64,000 bases of DNA from contig CBFHMJ010000038.1 in assembly GCA_965656875.1 (NCBI GenBank), forward strand, positions 246,027 to 310,026, given 5' to 3'. The stretch is from CBFHMJ01 sp965656875. Its GTDB lineage: Bacteria > Pseudomonadota > Gammaproteobacteria > Enterobacterales > Alteromonadaceae. Below the pieces are notes generated by a model. That model searched no databases and was not told the origin of the DNA. It saw nothing but the letters and a program-made list of their open reading frames with translations. This document shows positions 8,746 through 18,600 of the stretch, piece after piece. Each line of letters starts with the position of its first letter. Within the stretch, counting starts at the first letter, position 1. A program made the translations under genes and the position numbers.

Positions 8746-10081
8746 GTCCGCCATCGCAGTATCTGGTTTAATATTTGTTTCCAGTTTTACCCAAGCGGTC
8801 GATGTAGAACGAATCACAACACTTCGATTTGAAACAACCTTCGATGTCGACCGCCAGGCCCACCATGTAGAAAGCGATCGCATCAACACCATAATAGACT
8901 CAGAGTGGGTTATCTCCGACGATAACTTCACCTGGGTGCTTGGAGGTCGTGTTAAAACCGATTTTCTTGATAATTACGGTGTGCGACAAAATGAGTTTCA
9001 CTCCTATTCACAATTATCAGATCCAATAAACATTGGCGATCACAGTTACCTCGAATTAAGAAACTTTTATCTGGACTATTCGCCAGATGAGTGTGACTTT
9101 GACGCAGACAGTTGCTCCTGGAAAATTGGTAAGCAGCAAGTTGTCTGGGGACAAGCCGACGGTATCAAAGTACTGGATGTCGTAAATCCACAAAGTTTTG
9201 AGTACTTCATTCTTGATGAATACGATGATTCACGCATCCCGCTGTGGACAGTTAATTACGAACTCGGCTTTGAAAACAGCGAATTACAAATACTCTGGAT
9301 ACCAGATACAACGGCTCACTTTGTACCAGAACCCTGGTATGCTTACGGCAACAGAAGCGTATTTTTTGAGCCGTCACCAATATTTCATGGCCCACCTGCC
9401 AGCTTTGAACCCATTGACAGCCCAACGATTTCACTGAGTAACAGTGACTTTGGATTCAAATACGCGACCTTCCTGGATGGCTGGGACCTGAGCGTTCACT
9501 ACTTGTACAAACTCAGTGATTTCTATGCGATGTATAGTGATCGCGTGATCATTAATGATCGTCCCCGCACTCGATTCCGTTTCGATACCAACAGAAATCA
9601 CGTAATAGGCGCAACCGCCACCAATTCCTTTGGCGATTTAACGGTTCGGACTGAGATGGTTTACACCACTAATCGAGTGTCCACCAGTTTCCGCACAGAG
9701 AACGGAACATTCAGAGCCAATAACCTGACCTGGGTTCTCGGCCTCGACTGGTATGGTTTTGGTGATGCCATGATTAGTGCTCAGTACATTAGTGACACCA
9801 TGAAAGGAAAAAACGTACTGGCAAACAGAGGTAAATATGAAGACATATTTACCTTGCTCTACAGAGAATCCTTCATCAACGACAAACTCAGCATTAAAGT
9901 CATTTTTGAACACGTACTCGGGCTTGATGACGGGCTGGTGCGTTACTCAGCAGGTTGGGATATTGATGATGAATCAATGATCCAGCTCGAATTTAACCAG
10001 TTTTATGGCAAAGAATATGGCACGTTTGGCCAGTACGGCAAAAACGATCATTTCCGCCTGAATTACGAATACACCTTCTGA
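8735..10081 (+). CDS. Outer-membrane beta-barrel protein, DUF1302-like
   Basis: 448 residues, beginning with a signal peptide (cleavage expected after SFTQA, about residue 22). The rest is rich in alternating aromatic and polar strands and ends in an aromatic-rich strand with terminal phenylalanine (LNYEYTF), the usual outer-membrane insertion signal. The segment GKQQVVWGQADG followed by a V-x-N-P turn resembles porin-like DUF1302 proteins, which often sit next to MMPL and LolA-like genes. It overlaps the exporter by 11 bases. I infer the outer-membrane exit or acceptor for the lipid, completing an envelope-spanning route. The family assignment is from memory of motifs and is tentative. Confidence 0.65.
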   Translation: MASKSAIAVSGLIFVSSFTQAVDVERITTLRFETTFDVDRQAHHVESDRINTIIDSEWVISDDNFTWVLGGRVKTDFLDNYGVRQNEFHSYSQLSDPINIGDHSYLELRNFYLDYSPDECDFDADSCSWKIGKQQVVWGQADGIKVLDVVNPQSFEYFILDEYDDSRIPLWTVNYELGFENSELQILWIPDTTAHFVPEPWYAYGNRSVFFEPSPIFHGPPASFEPIDSPTISLSNSDFGFKYATFLDGWDLSVHYLYKLSDFYAMYSDRVIINDRPRTRFRFDTNRNHVIGATATNSFGDLTVRTEMVYTTNRVSTSFRTENGTFRANNLTWVLGLDWYGFGDAMISAQYISDTMKGKNVLANRGKYEDIFTLLYRESFINDKLSIKVIFEHVLGLDDGLVRYSAGWDIDDESMIQLEFNQFYGKEYGTFGQYGKNDHFRLNYEYTF

Positions 10082-10095
10082 CAGGCAAACGTATT

Positions 10096-10977
10096 ATGTT
10101 AGCAGTTGATACTCTCACTCTGAATGCCACTGACGGCTACCAATTAGCAGCCACTCGCTATCAAAGCACTGAAAAAGCCAATACATCCATTGTGCTGATT
10201 AACTCAGCCATGGGCGTTCAGCGAGGTTACTATCAGTCATTTGCTAAGTATCTGGCCAATAAGGGCATGATTGTCATTACGTGGGATTATCGCGGGATCA
10301 GTGACTCGCTTTATGAACCTGTCGCCAGTTTCTCTGGCTGGATGCACGAGTGGGGAGAAAAAGATCTGGTGGGTGTCATTGACTGGATCAAAGACAACCA
10401 CCCAGGTTTACCGATCAACTGCATTGGTCACTCAGTCGGCGCTCAACTGGTCGGCCTCGCATCCAACAATCAGCATATCAGCACTTTTATTGGTATAGCC
10501 GGACAAAAAGGTTACTGGGGACACTGGCAAGGTCTGATGAAACTCAAAGTCTGGCTTTCAATGCACTTGCTTTTACCCGGCCTCGTTCGTTTTAAAGGAT
10601 TTTTGCCCGGAAAATTACTCAACAGTTGTGATCTACCCAAAAATGTTGCTTTGCAATGGGCTCAGTGGTGCCGAAACAAACACTTTGTCGTTGATCAACA
10701 AGGCAATGCAAACCACGAACATTTCATTAGCTATCCAGGTAAACTCATCGCTTACAGTTTTTACGATGACGAATTGTTTGCCCCACCTGCCGCCGTTGAT
10801 GCACTATCAGCACTGTATACATCCGCTAATGTAACCCGTAGACATATCGATCAGCAGGATGTGAACGATAATGCCGTTGGGCATTTTGGCTTTTTCAGAA
10901 CACAATTTCGTAAAAGCTTATGGCAAGATGTACTTAAGCATCTGAATCAACCATCAACTGCATCAAGAAATGCCTGA
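10096..10977 (+). CDS. Alpha/beta hydrolase
   Basis: 293 residues with the alpha/beta hydrolase pattern: WDYRGISDS after the third strand and the nucleophile elbow GHSVG at about residues 111-115 (Ser113). A late VGHFGFF supplies a likely catalytic His. There is no signal peptide, so it should act in the cytoplasm. It starts 14 bases after the barrel gene and belongs to the same transcription unit. An esterase or lipase-like activity on the pathway product is plausible, but the substrate is unknown. Confidence 0.75.
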   Translation: MLAVDTLTLNATDGYQLAATRYQSTEKANTSIVLINSAMGVQRGYYQSFAKYLANKGMIVITWDYRGISDSLYEPVASFSGWMHEWGEKDLVGVIDWIKDNHPGLPINCIGHSVGAQLVGLASNNQHISTFIGIAGQKGYWGHWQGLMKLKVWLSMHLLLPGLVRFKGFLPGKLLNSCDLPKNVALQWAQWCRNKHFVVDQQGNANHEHFISYPGKLIAYSFYDDELFAPPAAVDALSALYTSANVTRRHIDQQDVNDNAVGHFGFFRTQFRKSLWQDVLKHLNQPSTASRNA

Positions 10978-11000
10978 ATTAATGAACTGGAGACCTGCTC

Positions 11001-11306
11001 ATGGCCACTAAAAAAGAATTTTCATCCCTGAAAGAGTTTTACCCTTACTATCTGCAAGAGCATAAAAATAAAACCAATCGCATGCTGCATTTTATTGGCA
11101 CAACACTGTTTTTGTTTTTACTCCTTGTCATGCTTTTTACTCAAAACTGGATGATCTTTTTTGCACTGCCTGTCGTTGGCTACGGATTCGCCTGGCTAGG
11201 TCACTTTGTCATTGAAAAAAATAAACCCGCAACCTTCACCTACCCGTTTTATTCGTTTGTTTGTGATTTCAAAATGTATATTGATGTACTGAAAGGTCGG
11301 CTGTAA
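11001..11306 (+). CDS. Mpo1-like (DUF962) membrane protein
   Basis: 101 residues. It shows the family's N-terminal motif F-x-x-Y-L-x-x-H-x-N-x-x-N-R-x-L-H-F-I-G, two membrane segments (about 35-52 and 56-70), then GHFVIEKNKPATFTYP, the second conserved block. Yeast Mpo1 is an Fe(II)-dependent dioxygenase that alpha-oxidises 2-hydroxy fatty acids; bacterial members are uncharacterised but share the conserved histidines. Its position at the end of the lipid operon fits lipid oxidation. GGAG precedes the start, and 134 AT-rich bases follow before the rubredoxin. Confidence 0.85.
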   Translation: MATKKEFSSLKEFYPYYLQEHKNKTNRMLHFIGTTLFLFLLLVMLFTQNWMIFFALPVVGYGFAWLGHFVIEKNKPATFTYPFYSFVCDFKMYIDVLKGRL

Positions 11307-11491
11307 TTCGAACACAAACAAATAAATCACCGCTTAATTTCAAATAATTTGAGAAAAAAGTTGACTGAAATTAAACTTTTATTTAACAATTTCATGATTT
11401 ATTTAATAACCATCATTAGTATGAAGAAACGACTACCATCGTGGACAAACCCTCAGCTAATGATTATTACGACCACAATGAAAAGGTAATG

Positions 11492-11668
11492 ATGAACATG
11501 AAAAAGTATATTTGCGAAGTGTGCGGATGGATTTACGACGAAGCAACGGGCTGGCCGGATGATGGCATTGAGGCAGGCACCAAATGGGAAGACATTCCTG
11601 ATGACTGGATGTGCCCTGATTGTGGCGTAACAAAAGAAGATTTTGTTATGACAGAGATTGAAGCTTAA
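11492..11668 (+). CDS. Rubredoxin
   Basis: 58 residues from 11492 (a further Met at 11498 gives 56). It has the two knuckles CEVCG and CPDCG, the Trp/Tyr core (WIYDEATGWPDDGI) and the length of classical one-iron rubredoxins. An upstream GTG at 11441 would add 17 residues of unrelated sequence without a ribosome site, whereas AAAAGG lies 5 bases before 11492. Rubredoxins pass single electrons to membrane oxygenases such as AlkB-type hydroxylases and to desaturases, so it may serve the three oxygen-dependent enzymes upstream. It has its own upstream spacer and need not be co-transcribed. Confidence 0.93.
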   Translation: MNMKKYICEVCGWIYDEATGWPDDGIEAGTKWEDIPDDWMCPDCGVTKEDFVMTEIEA

Positions 11669-11685
11669 TCTCTGATTTCAATCCT

Positions 11686-11713
11686 TTCCCCGGGGCAAGC
11701 CACCACCGGGGAA
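11686..11713. terminator. Hairpin downstream of rubredoxin, no U-tract
   Basis: A perfect 8-bp inverted repeat TTCCCCGG / CCGGGGAA encloses 12 bases, 17 bases after the rubredoxin stop. No T run follows on either strand, so it may stabilise the 3' end or act as a weak terminator. Confidence 0.4.
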
Positions 11714-11866
11714 TGCCACTTATCCCATAAACATTTACTTCCTACAACGACAACTCTATTATAAAGCGCTTGAATTTAAAGCAATTACCATCGCCGTTTT
11801 ACCCTAAACTCAGTAACCTTAGCGGCATTACAATAACAACGATATAAATTAATATGGGAACATTCT

Positions 11867-12280
11867 ATGCCTGATTCATTGATGGTCCACCTGACATACA
11901 CACCCGTTGTACTTGCAGTCATTATCTTCTTAAAACTGATTTTAGTATCACGCATCGTCAAACTACGTTTAAAAAACCGTATTGGTATCGGTGATCAAGG
12001 CAACAGTGATTTAGAAGTTGCTATTCGGGCGCATGCTAACTTACTTGAAAATGCCCCACTCGGCATTCTGTTATTTTTAGTCTCAGAACTAATGGCTGTT
12101 AACGAACTTTTAGTGATGGGACTGGCAATTGTATTTTGTGTTAGTCGTTTCGCCCATGCATTTGGCTTTACAACCGCTCAGGGTGGAGAATCAAAAGGCC
12201 GCTTTTATGGCACGATTGGCTCATGGTCAACATTAGCGATACTGGCTTTAACACTACTTTTTACCCTGATTACCCAATAA
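11867..12280 (+). CDS. MAPEG family membrane protein
   Basis: 137 residues, four hydrophobic segments. The conserved MAPEG block is seen as E-V-A-I-R-A-H-A-N-L-L-E-N-A-P-L, where R-A-H-x-N-x-x-E-N is the family signature, and a later SRFAHAFG. The family includes glutathione transferases and peroxidases of eicosanoids and lipid hydroperoxides, and many bacterial members of unknown role. It could detoxify oxidised lipids, but there is no direct evidence for a link to the upstream cluster, from which it is separated by about 200 bases. Confidence 0.85.
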   Translation: MPDSLMVHLTYTPVVLAVIIFLKLILVSRIVKLRLKNRIGIGDQGNSDLEVAIRAHANLLENAPLGILLFLVSELMAVNELLVMGLAIVFCVSRFAHAFGFTTAQGGESKGRFYGTIGSWSTLAILALTLLFTLITQ

Positions 12281-12292
12281 CCATATCTGTTC

Positions 12293-12325
12293 ACCGACAG
12301 CATACCTCTCTGTGTTGTCGGTTTT
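12293..12325 (+). terminator. Intrinsic terminator after MAPEG gene
   Basis: Stem ACCGACA / TGTCGGT (12293-12299 with 12316-12322) followed by TTTTCTT, starting 12 bases after the MAPEG stop. The loop is long (16 bases). Confidence 0.55.
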
Positions 12326-12634
12326 CTTATCTGTCCTCTTCTTATCATTCCAGTAACAAGGTTTACGCTGCAATCCAGCTTATCGCACTAATATTCTTCT
12401 TCCTTGCAATCCCTTTCAATGCAAACACCAACAAGTCCCTATAACAACACATCTGTTATCAATTAACTCAACATTTAGCTACATAAGATAACAATTATAT
12501 TCATACAAGGTACTTTTCTACTGTACTTTTCAAATTAAGGCACTAAAATCCTTACGATTTTTTACTAAAATTTCACACATTTACCCAATATCCGCAGTAT
12601 CGCTTAGGAAAAATGGATTAGAAGGAGCTGCAAC
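12326..12634. other. AT-rich intergenic leader before the giant gene
   Basis: About 310 bases with no supportable gene. It presumably carries the promoter of the giant protein gene, but I cannot pick a convincing -35/-10 pair. A short direct repeat (GTACTTTTC-type, near 12510-12530) is present. AAGGAG lies 8 bases before the ATG at 12635. Confidence 0.5.
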
Positions 12635-15600
12635 ATGTCACGCCTTAAACCTGGTGGCAATCCCGCTATCAGACCACAATTTTTACTTTCATCCGCACTT
12701 ACATTTTTTGTCCTCAGTGGCTCACCCGCCGGGCAATCATATGCCAGTGAACAAGCAACATCCCCTCAAATAACATCAGACCAGATGCCAAAAGCATCGA
12801 CGTCGGCATCAATTATTGATGATGTTATTTCAGTTACTGAAGAATCAGTAAGCTCATTAAACAGTGCTATTAACAAAGCCATTGATAGCAATAGTAGTTG
12901 TATTAATGGCTGCGTTATTGATATCAGAGATCAAAAATGGTTTGTTCTTAATGATACATTGAATGAATTGGGAACTATCGACAAGCCAGTATGGTTTCTG
13001 GGCAATCCGGATGATTCGGATAGTCATTCCAGAATAAACGGAAATCACGACTATCAAATAGCATTTGTTGATAACACTGGCGATGGCTTCTACTCGTTCT
13101 TTGGCATTGATCTACAAAATGGTCTGGCTCAAGGAGGGAATGGTGCAACAGGCGGCGGCGGCGGAATGGGCGCTGGCGGGGCTATGTTTATCAATAATGG
13201 ATTTGTCATATTTGAACACAGTTTCCTAACCAATAATTCAGCTGTTAGTGGCACTTCACCAAATCCTGCAGGAAGTGGCGGTGACCACAAAAGTAGTGGT
13301 AAAAACGGTGGTAAAGGGGGAAGAATTAATGACAATAGCAGATTCTGGCCTGATGATTCTTCTCCCGGTGATGGAGGAGCAGGAAATGGTATTTGTGAAG
13401 GTGGTAGTTCATCCACCTGTACTGTCTATGAAGACAATAGAGGCAAGGCAGGTGGATTCGGCTCCGGCGGCGGCGGCGGCGGCGGCGGTGGCGGCGATCA
13501 CAATAACAGCGACGGTGGAGACCGTGGCGGAGATGGCGCACCAGGCGGAAATGGTGGCTTTGGTGCTGGCGGCGGCGGCGGCGGCGCCGACGATGCTGGT
13601 GAAGCCAATGGACCAGAAGAGGGAGATGGCGGTGAAGGCGCTCCATCAATACAATTTGGTACTTATGGTAATACGGGAGACGATGGTTACAAAAGCTCTG
13701 GTGGCCAAGGCGGTACTGGCGGTAAAGGCGCAGGATTTGGTGGTGCTATCTTTGTACGTTCTGACAATAACCAGAGCAAGCTCAAACTAAACAACACCGT
13801 ACTGAATAATAATAACGCGAGCGGCTCACCTGTATCGAGCAATTATAAAAAAGGTCTTAGTATCTACGAATGGAAAGGCAGTTGCGATAATGATGATGAC
13901 TGTAATTCTAATGGTGTAGCTAGCAAAGACAACAGCTCATACCCAACACAGTTTCTTAGTAAAGACATCGTAAATAAAGACTACCCTACCCTAAGTCTAA
14001 AACTAAACAACAAACTCGATTCAACAGATGACAATCACAGTACCGTACTCGAAGGCGAGCGCGCCCAACTGATGATTGAGTTTGATCGCGCTCCCGATAG
14101 TAGTGATTTAACTGTTTATCTATTTCTCAGCGATAATGATGCCAGAGCAACCTATGGTACCGACTTCGCCTGGGGTTCATCCTCAAGGATTATGGCCCTC
14201 ACTATTTCTCAGAGTGATATCAATGACGGTAAATATTTTATCAGTATCCCTGAAACACCTTCCCATAATCAGGGCGCTTATGTCGGTATTCAAACCTATC
14301 TTGATAAACACTTAGAGGGTGACGAAGAATTTTCCGTACAGATTTTACCTGGGCCGGAATACTACCTGGATGACACAAAGTATAAAAAAGAAATCACAAT
14401 AAAAGATGCCAACTATCAGGTTGAAATACTCGAAGGTGGTACATCAGAACGCACGACAATTTGCGATGTATCAGATGCACTGGAAACCGCAGATTCAAGC
14501 TGCTCCACTGGACATGTCAATGATGAAATTAATGTTGATGAACTGGCTGGACTCGGCTATATCACCGTGCAGGCCAAACGACCGCTTGTACCGCTAAAAA
14601 ACCGAAGCGGTGGTGACGCACATACAAACTGGGCCAACACTGAAGGTGAATATTCATCAGTAATCATTGGTGGACTGTTTAATAACGCATTAGCGGGTGG
14701 TTTACCTGTTCACTATAAACTGTCAAGCAAGCCGAATGATGTTTTTTTAAATCAGGTAAATTACAACAACAAAAAGTACAATGATTCGCCAACGACCAGT
14801 GCAGACAGTCATGTAGATAGTGACGACTATGCTCAAATTTACAATGCCGTTGTTATTCCTGTTACCTCACTAGAGTCAACCCTCGACGGAGAACAACCGG
14901 GCACAGCACGTATCTGGTTTTCTGCCTTACCGGATGCGGTTTTTGAACAACCCGATCAAAACTTTAAACTGACGCTTATTCCATTTGAGAACGATCCAAG
15001 CTATGACGAGGATGCTTTTTGTAATAATGAGAATCAATCCTACTGCGACGCCTTGTTTAATAATCCGGATGGTGATTTTCAGTTCTATAGTGTTCATCCG
15101 AGCAAAAACTATGCAGAAATAACGGTAGAAGACAGTGGTGAATTCCAGCCAAAGCTTATTATTATTGATAATATCAATGGTGAAGAAGTCGATGATAACG
15201 ATACAGATAGTAACCCTCTTTTAGCTGATAAAAATCGAGATCTGCACTTTTGGGTTCGTTTGGGTAGTCAACCCACTCAAACAGTCTCAGTAAATGTAAC
15301 AGGAAACACCACTCTCAATTTTAATCCTTCAAACTGGTCCATGTTCCAACCTGTTACAGTTGAAAATGCTAATTTAGCATCAGGCATAAACGTCGAATCA
15401 GAAAGTTCGGACAACAATTACGCCTCACTGGAACGCACACTGTATCCTATTGAAGATTTCCATCGCCTCAAAATCAAAGAAGCCAGTATTACCGATACAC
15501 GTGAACGCACCATTGAACTCGGCATAACACCTTCGTTTGATCGCTATCAGGAAGGTTCTCTGCAATATCCGGCATACCGTCTAATCCTGGGGCAACCACT

Positions 15601-18600
15601 ACCTATTCCGCTTAAAGCCACAGTCAACACTGAGCTTTCCGGTTCAACAGACAGTTATACCGTAACGATTCCAGCCTGGCATCAGGCCGCCGAATTTACG
15701 GTTCCCGTCAAAGATGACGATATTGCCAACAACCAAAGAACACTGTCAGCAACCATTGATACAGTTACCGACGCAACCGGAACCCCATTAAATAATCTGG
15801 TGATCAATTCTACGGCTCAACAAGCCGACATCACCATCATTGATAATGATCGGGCGACCATCCTGATAAGTCAGCATCTACCTGATAAACCCACTGATGG
15901 TGACATTGCCAGGTTATACCCAGAAATCGAAGTTCTTGGCATTGCCAACGACAACCTGATCGTGCAGCACAATGACAGCCGTATTGAATCGCTATCAGTG
16001 ACAAAAGTAGGACAAACAAAAACCGGTACCAACAATAACGAACAACATGGCTTGCTCTACGAAACCTTTAAGCAAGAAGCCGTTGAGACTGATTTTACTT
16101 ATAAACCGTTTATTACCTATGAAGATCGTCCTTATTTGACGGAAGTAAACCAAAGCACCGATGCATTTGATATTACAGGCTTTGCAGAGGGAATCGCGAT
16201 TCGTCAACGCGGCTACATCACCGTAGCACAAACTGGCTACTACCAGTTCAACACCAATCCAACCGAGCAATATTATGAGTTCTGGCTAAATTCAGCCGAT
16301 GACTACAGCCAAAACATCGAATTTTTAGCCCCTCAAATAACCCGAGACGAACAAAACAACGGCTATACGGTAGATGAACTTCATTCACAGGAAATCTATC
16401 TTAAATCCGGTACTCGTTACTACCTGGAAACGCGTTACCAGGCTTTCAAAGGAGATGCCGGAGGGTCTTTCTCCCTTACCTATCGATACAAATCAGAGCC
16501 GGGCGAAACACCAACCGCATGGACTAACATCCCGCAAAACTGGCTCGAACCTGCGCCAGTCTCTAACGGCTTCGTGGTCGAAAACTTTGATGCAAAAGGC
16601 AAAGAATCCCTGGATGCATTTATTAATAGCAATGGCTTTGATAATAAGGTCGAAAGCTCTTCCATTCTGACCAATTCACTACAAATTCCGGCTGAAGATG
16701 CCGCAGAAGATATTGCTCGCCGTGTTTCAGTCACCCTAACCGCACCGGAATCTGGTGAATACCGTTTTGCACTGGCATCCGACGGCGATTCAAAACTTTA
16801 CCTGAGTAAAAAAGGCGAGCCGCTTAATGAAATAGCATGGATTACGGGAAGCGAACAATACGGTACTTACACGATTACAACATCAACAAATTCAGGCCAT
16901 GCGAACACAACCAATGTGACGTTGGAGCTACAAAAATTTGATGCTGCATCTGGCTGGGGTTTCAATTATGAAATGAAAGATGGAACGGTCAGTAAGCCCT
17001 ATGGTGATGCTGGAAAACTGACGTTATGGGATGGAAGTCAACAAATATGTACCGATACACAACGCTTTGTAACATCTAACTATGTCGTGAATGATACTAA
17101 TCAACAAACGGAGGAAGGCGTTACCGCTAACTTTTTTGGAATTGGTGATCCAGAAGATTGTCACCCGATGTATAACAATTACGACGGTACATCAATCACC
17201 ATCAATTACCATGATTACGGCGGTAGCTCTCTCGAATCTGATGACTTTATAAATATCAGACTCAATGATTTTTCTCTTGAACATCCAGATTACCCTGCAC
17301 CACTCGACTGGTACTGGGACAATATCGAATCAAATACTGATATTCAGGGAGATAACGATTTAACAGGCCGTCTAAACTCAGAACAACAATCTCAATCCAT
17401 CTACCTGGAAAAAGGTCAGCAATACACCATACAGGTGCTGCAACTCAATGTACGTGACGATGATCACCTTGCCGTTGGCTGGTTAACGCCATTTAACAGC
17501 GATTTTGAAGTCATGGATGCTGCTCACCTGTCGATTAGTGAATTTGATGTTCCAGTGACACTAACAGCCAGTGGAGAAACCACTGGTTCAGGCGCTGACA
17601 CCTCCATCAATCTGGCTATGACATCAACAACCTTCAGTTATATGGGCGAGGATTACTATATTGACGCTCTTACACTCGCTGGTTCTGAAGACCCATACGT
17701 ACAACCCGGTTTACTGAGTTTTGGTTCAGGCTTTATCGCCAAAAATAATGTTGCAACCACGCTAACCAGCAATGCAACACCTACTCTGGTAACACCGCAG
17801 GATCGGGTCGATGAACCCGGTACAGTGAGTTTGACTGTCGGTCAACAAAAACGCCTTGGCTTCCAGTTAAAAGGAAAACCAGGCGCGCCGATTACCATAG
17901 ACCTGTCAGAAAGTTCCACCGCACCTGTAACTAAAACGTCTGATTCGGCCAGTAGTCCCTCGGTAGCATATTCATGTGATGCAGAAGAAGGGATAAGCTG
18001 CCAGTCAATGACCTTTACACAGGAGAACTGGAATACACCACAATTTGTAACTGTACTGGCCACACAGGAAGGTACTGATATTGATGGCAATTACGATCCA
18101 GAAAACTCATTTATTTACCTAACTGCGTCGCAGAGAACTTCAGCGCGAGCCAGTGTGGATTATCTCCAGGATACCGTTACCATTGCGATATACCCGGATA
18201 ATGTAGAAGCAACAGCAACTTATTTTGCTAAAGCGGGCCAATCTACCGGAATTAACTCGATTGCATTATCCACAACAGATCAATCCGAAATTTTCGTTTA
18301 TCGCCATACGACTTCTCCAGCGCCTACGAATGAGAGACTAAGCTGGGATTGGGTAGCTTACGACAATGGAAGAGTGATTCAGGCTACACAGAATGGTGAG
18401 ATTTTATTAACAGCATCCATTTATCAGGATACGTTACCAACGATCGAGCCAGGTGACGAACCAGCCAGTCTGAGAAGTTCGGTGCAGTTACATGCGCCTT
18501 ACTTTGAACAATCCAGCTTTGATGCATTCGCTGATCAGATCGCTATTTCAGGCTTCACCGTTTTGATTAATGGCAATGATCACAATGCATTCTTTGAGAT

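Noticed and set aside
11441..11491. N-terminal extension of rubredoxin from GTG 11441
   Set aside because: No ribosome site, unlike all classical rubredoxins; ATG 11492 has AAAAGG at good spacing.
13129..13649. Antisense frames rich in Pro and His/Arg over the same tract
   Set aside because: Shadow of the triplet repeats on the other strand.
13248..13790. Long + frame in an alternative phase over the Gly-rich region
   Set aside because: It is a by-product of the GGC/GGT-rich codons of the giant protein; the Ala/Val/Met-rich translation has no ribosome site or known domain.
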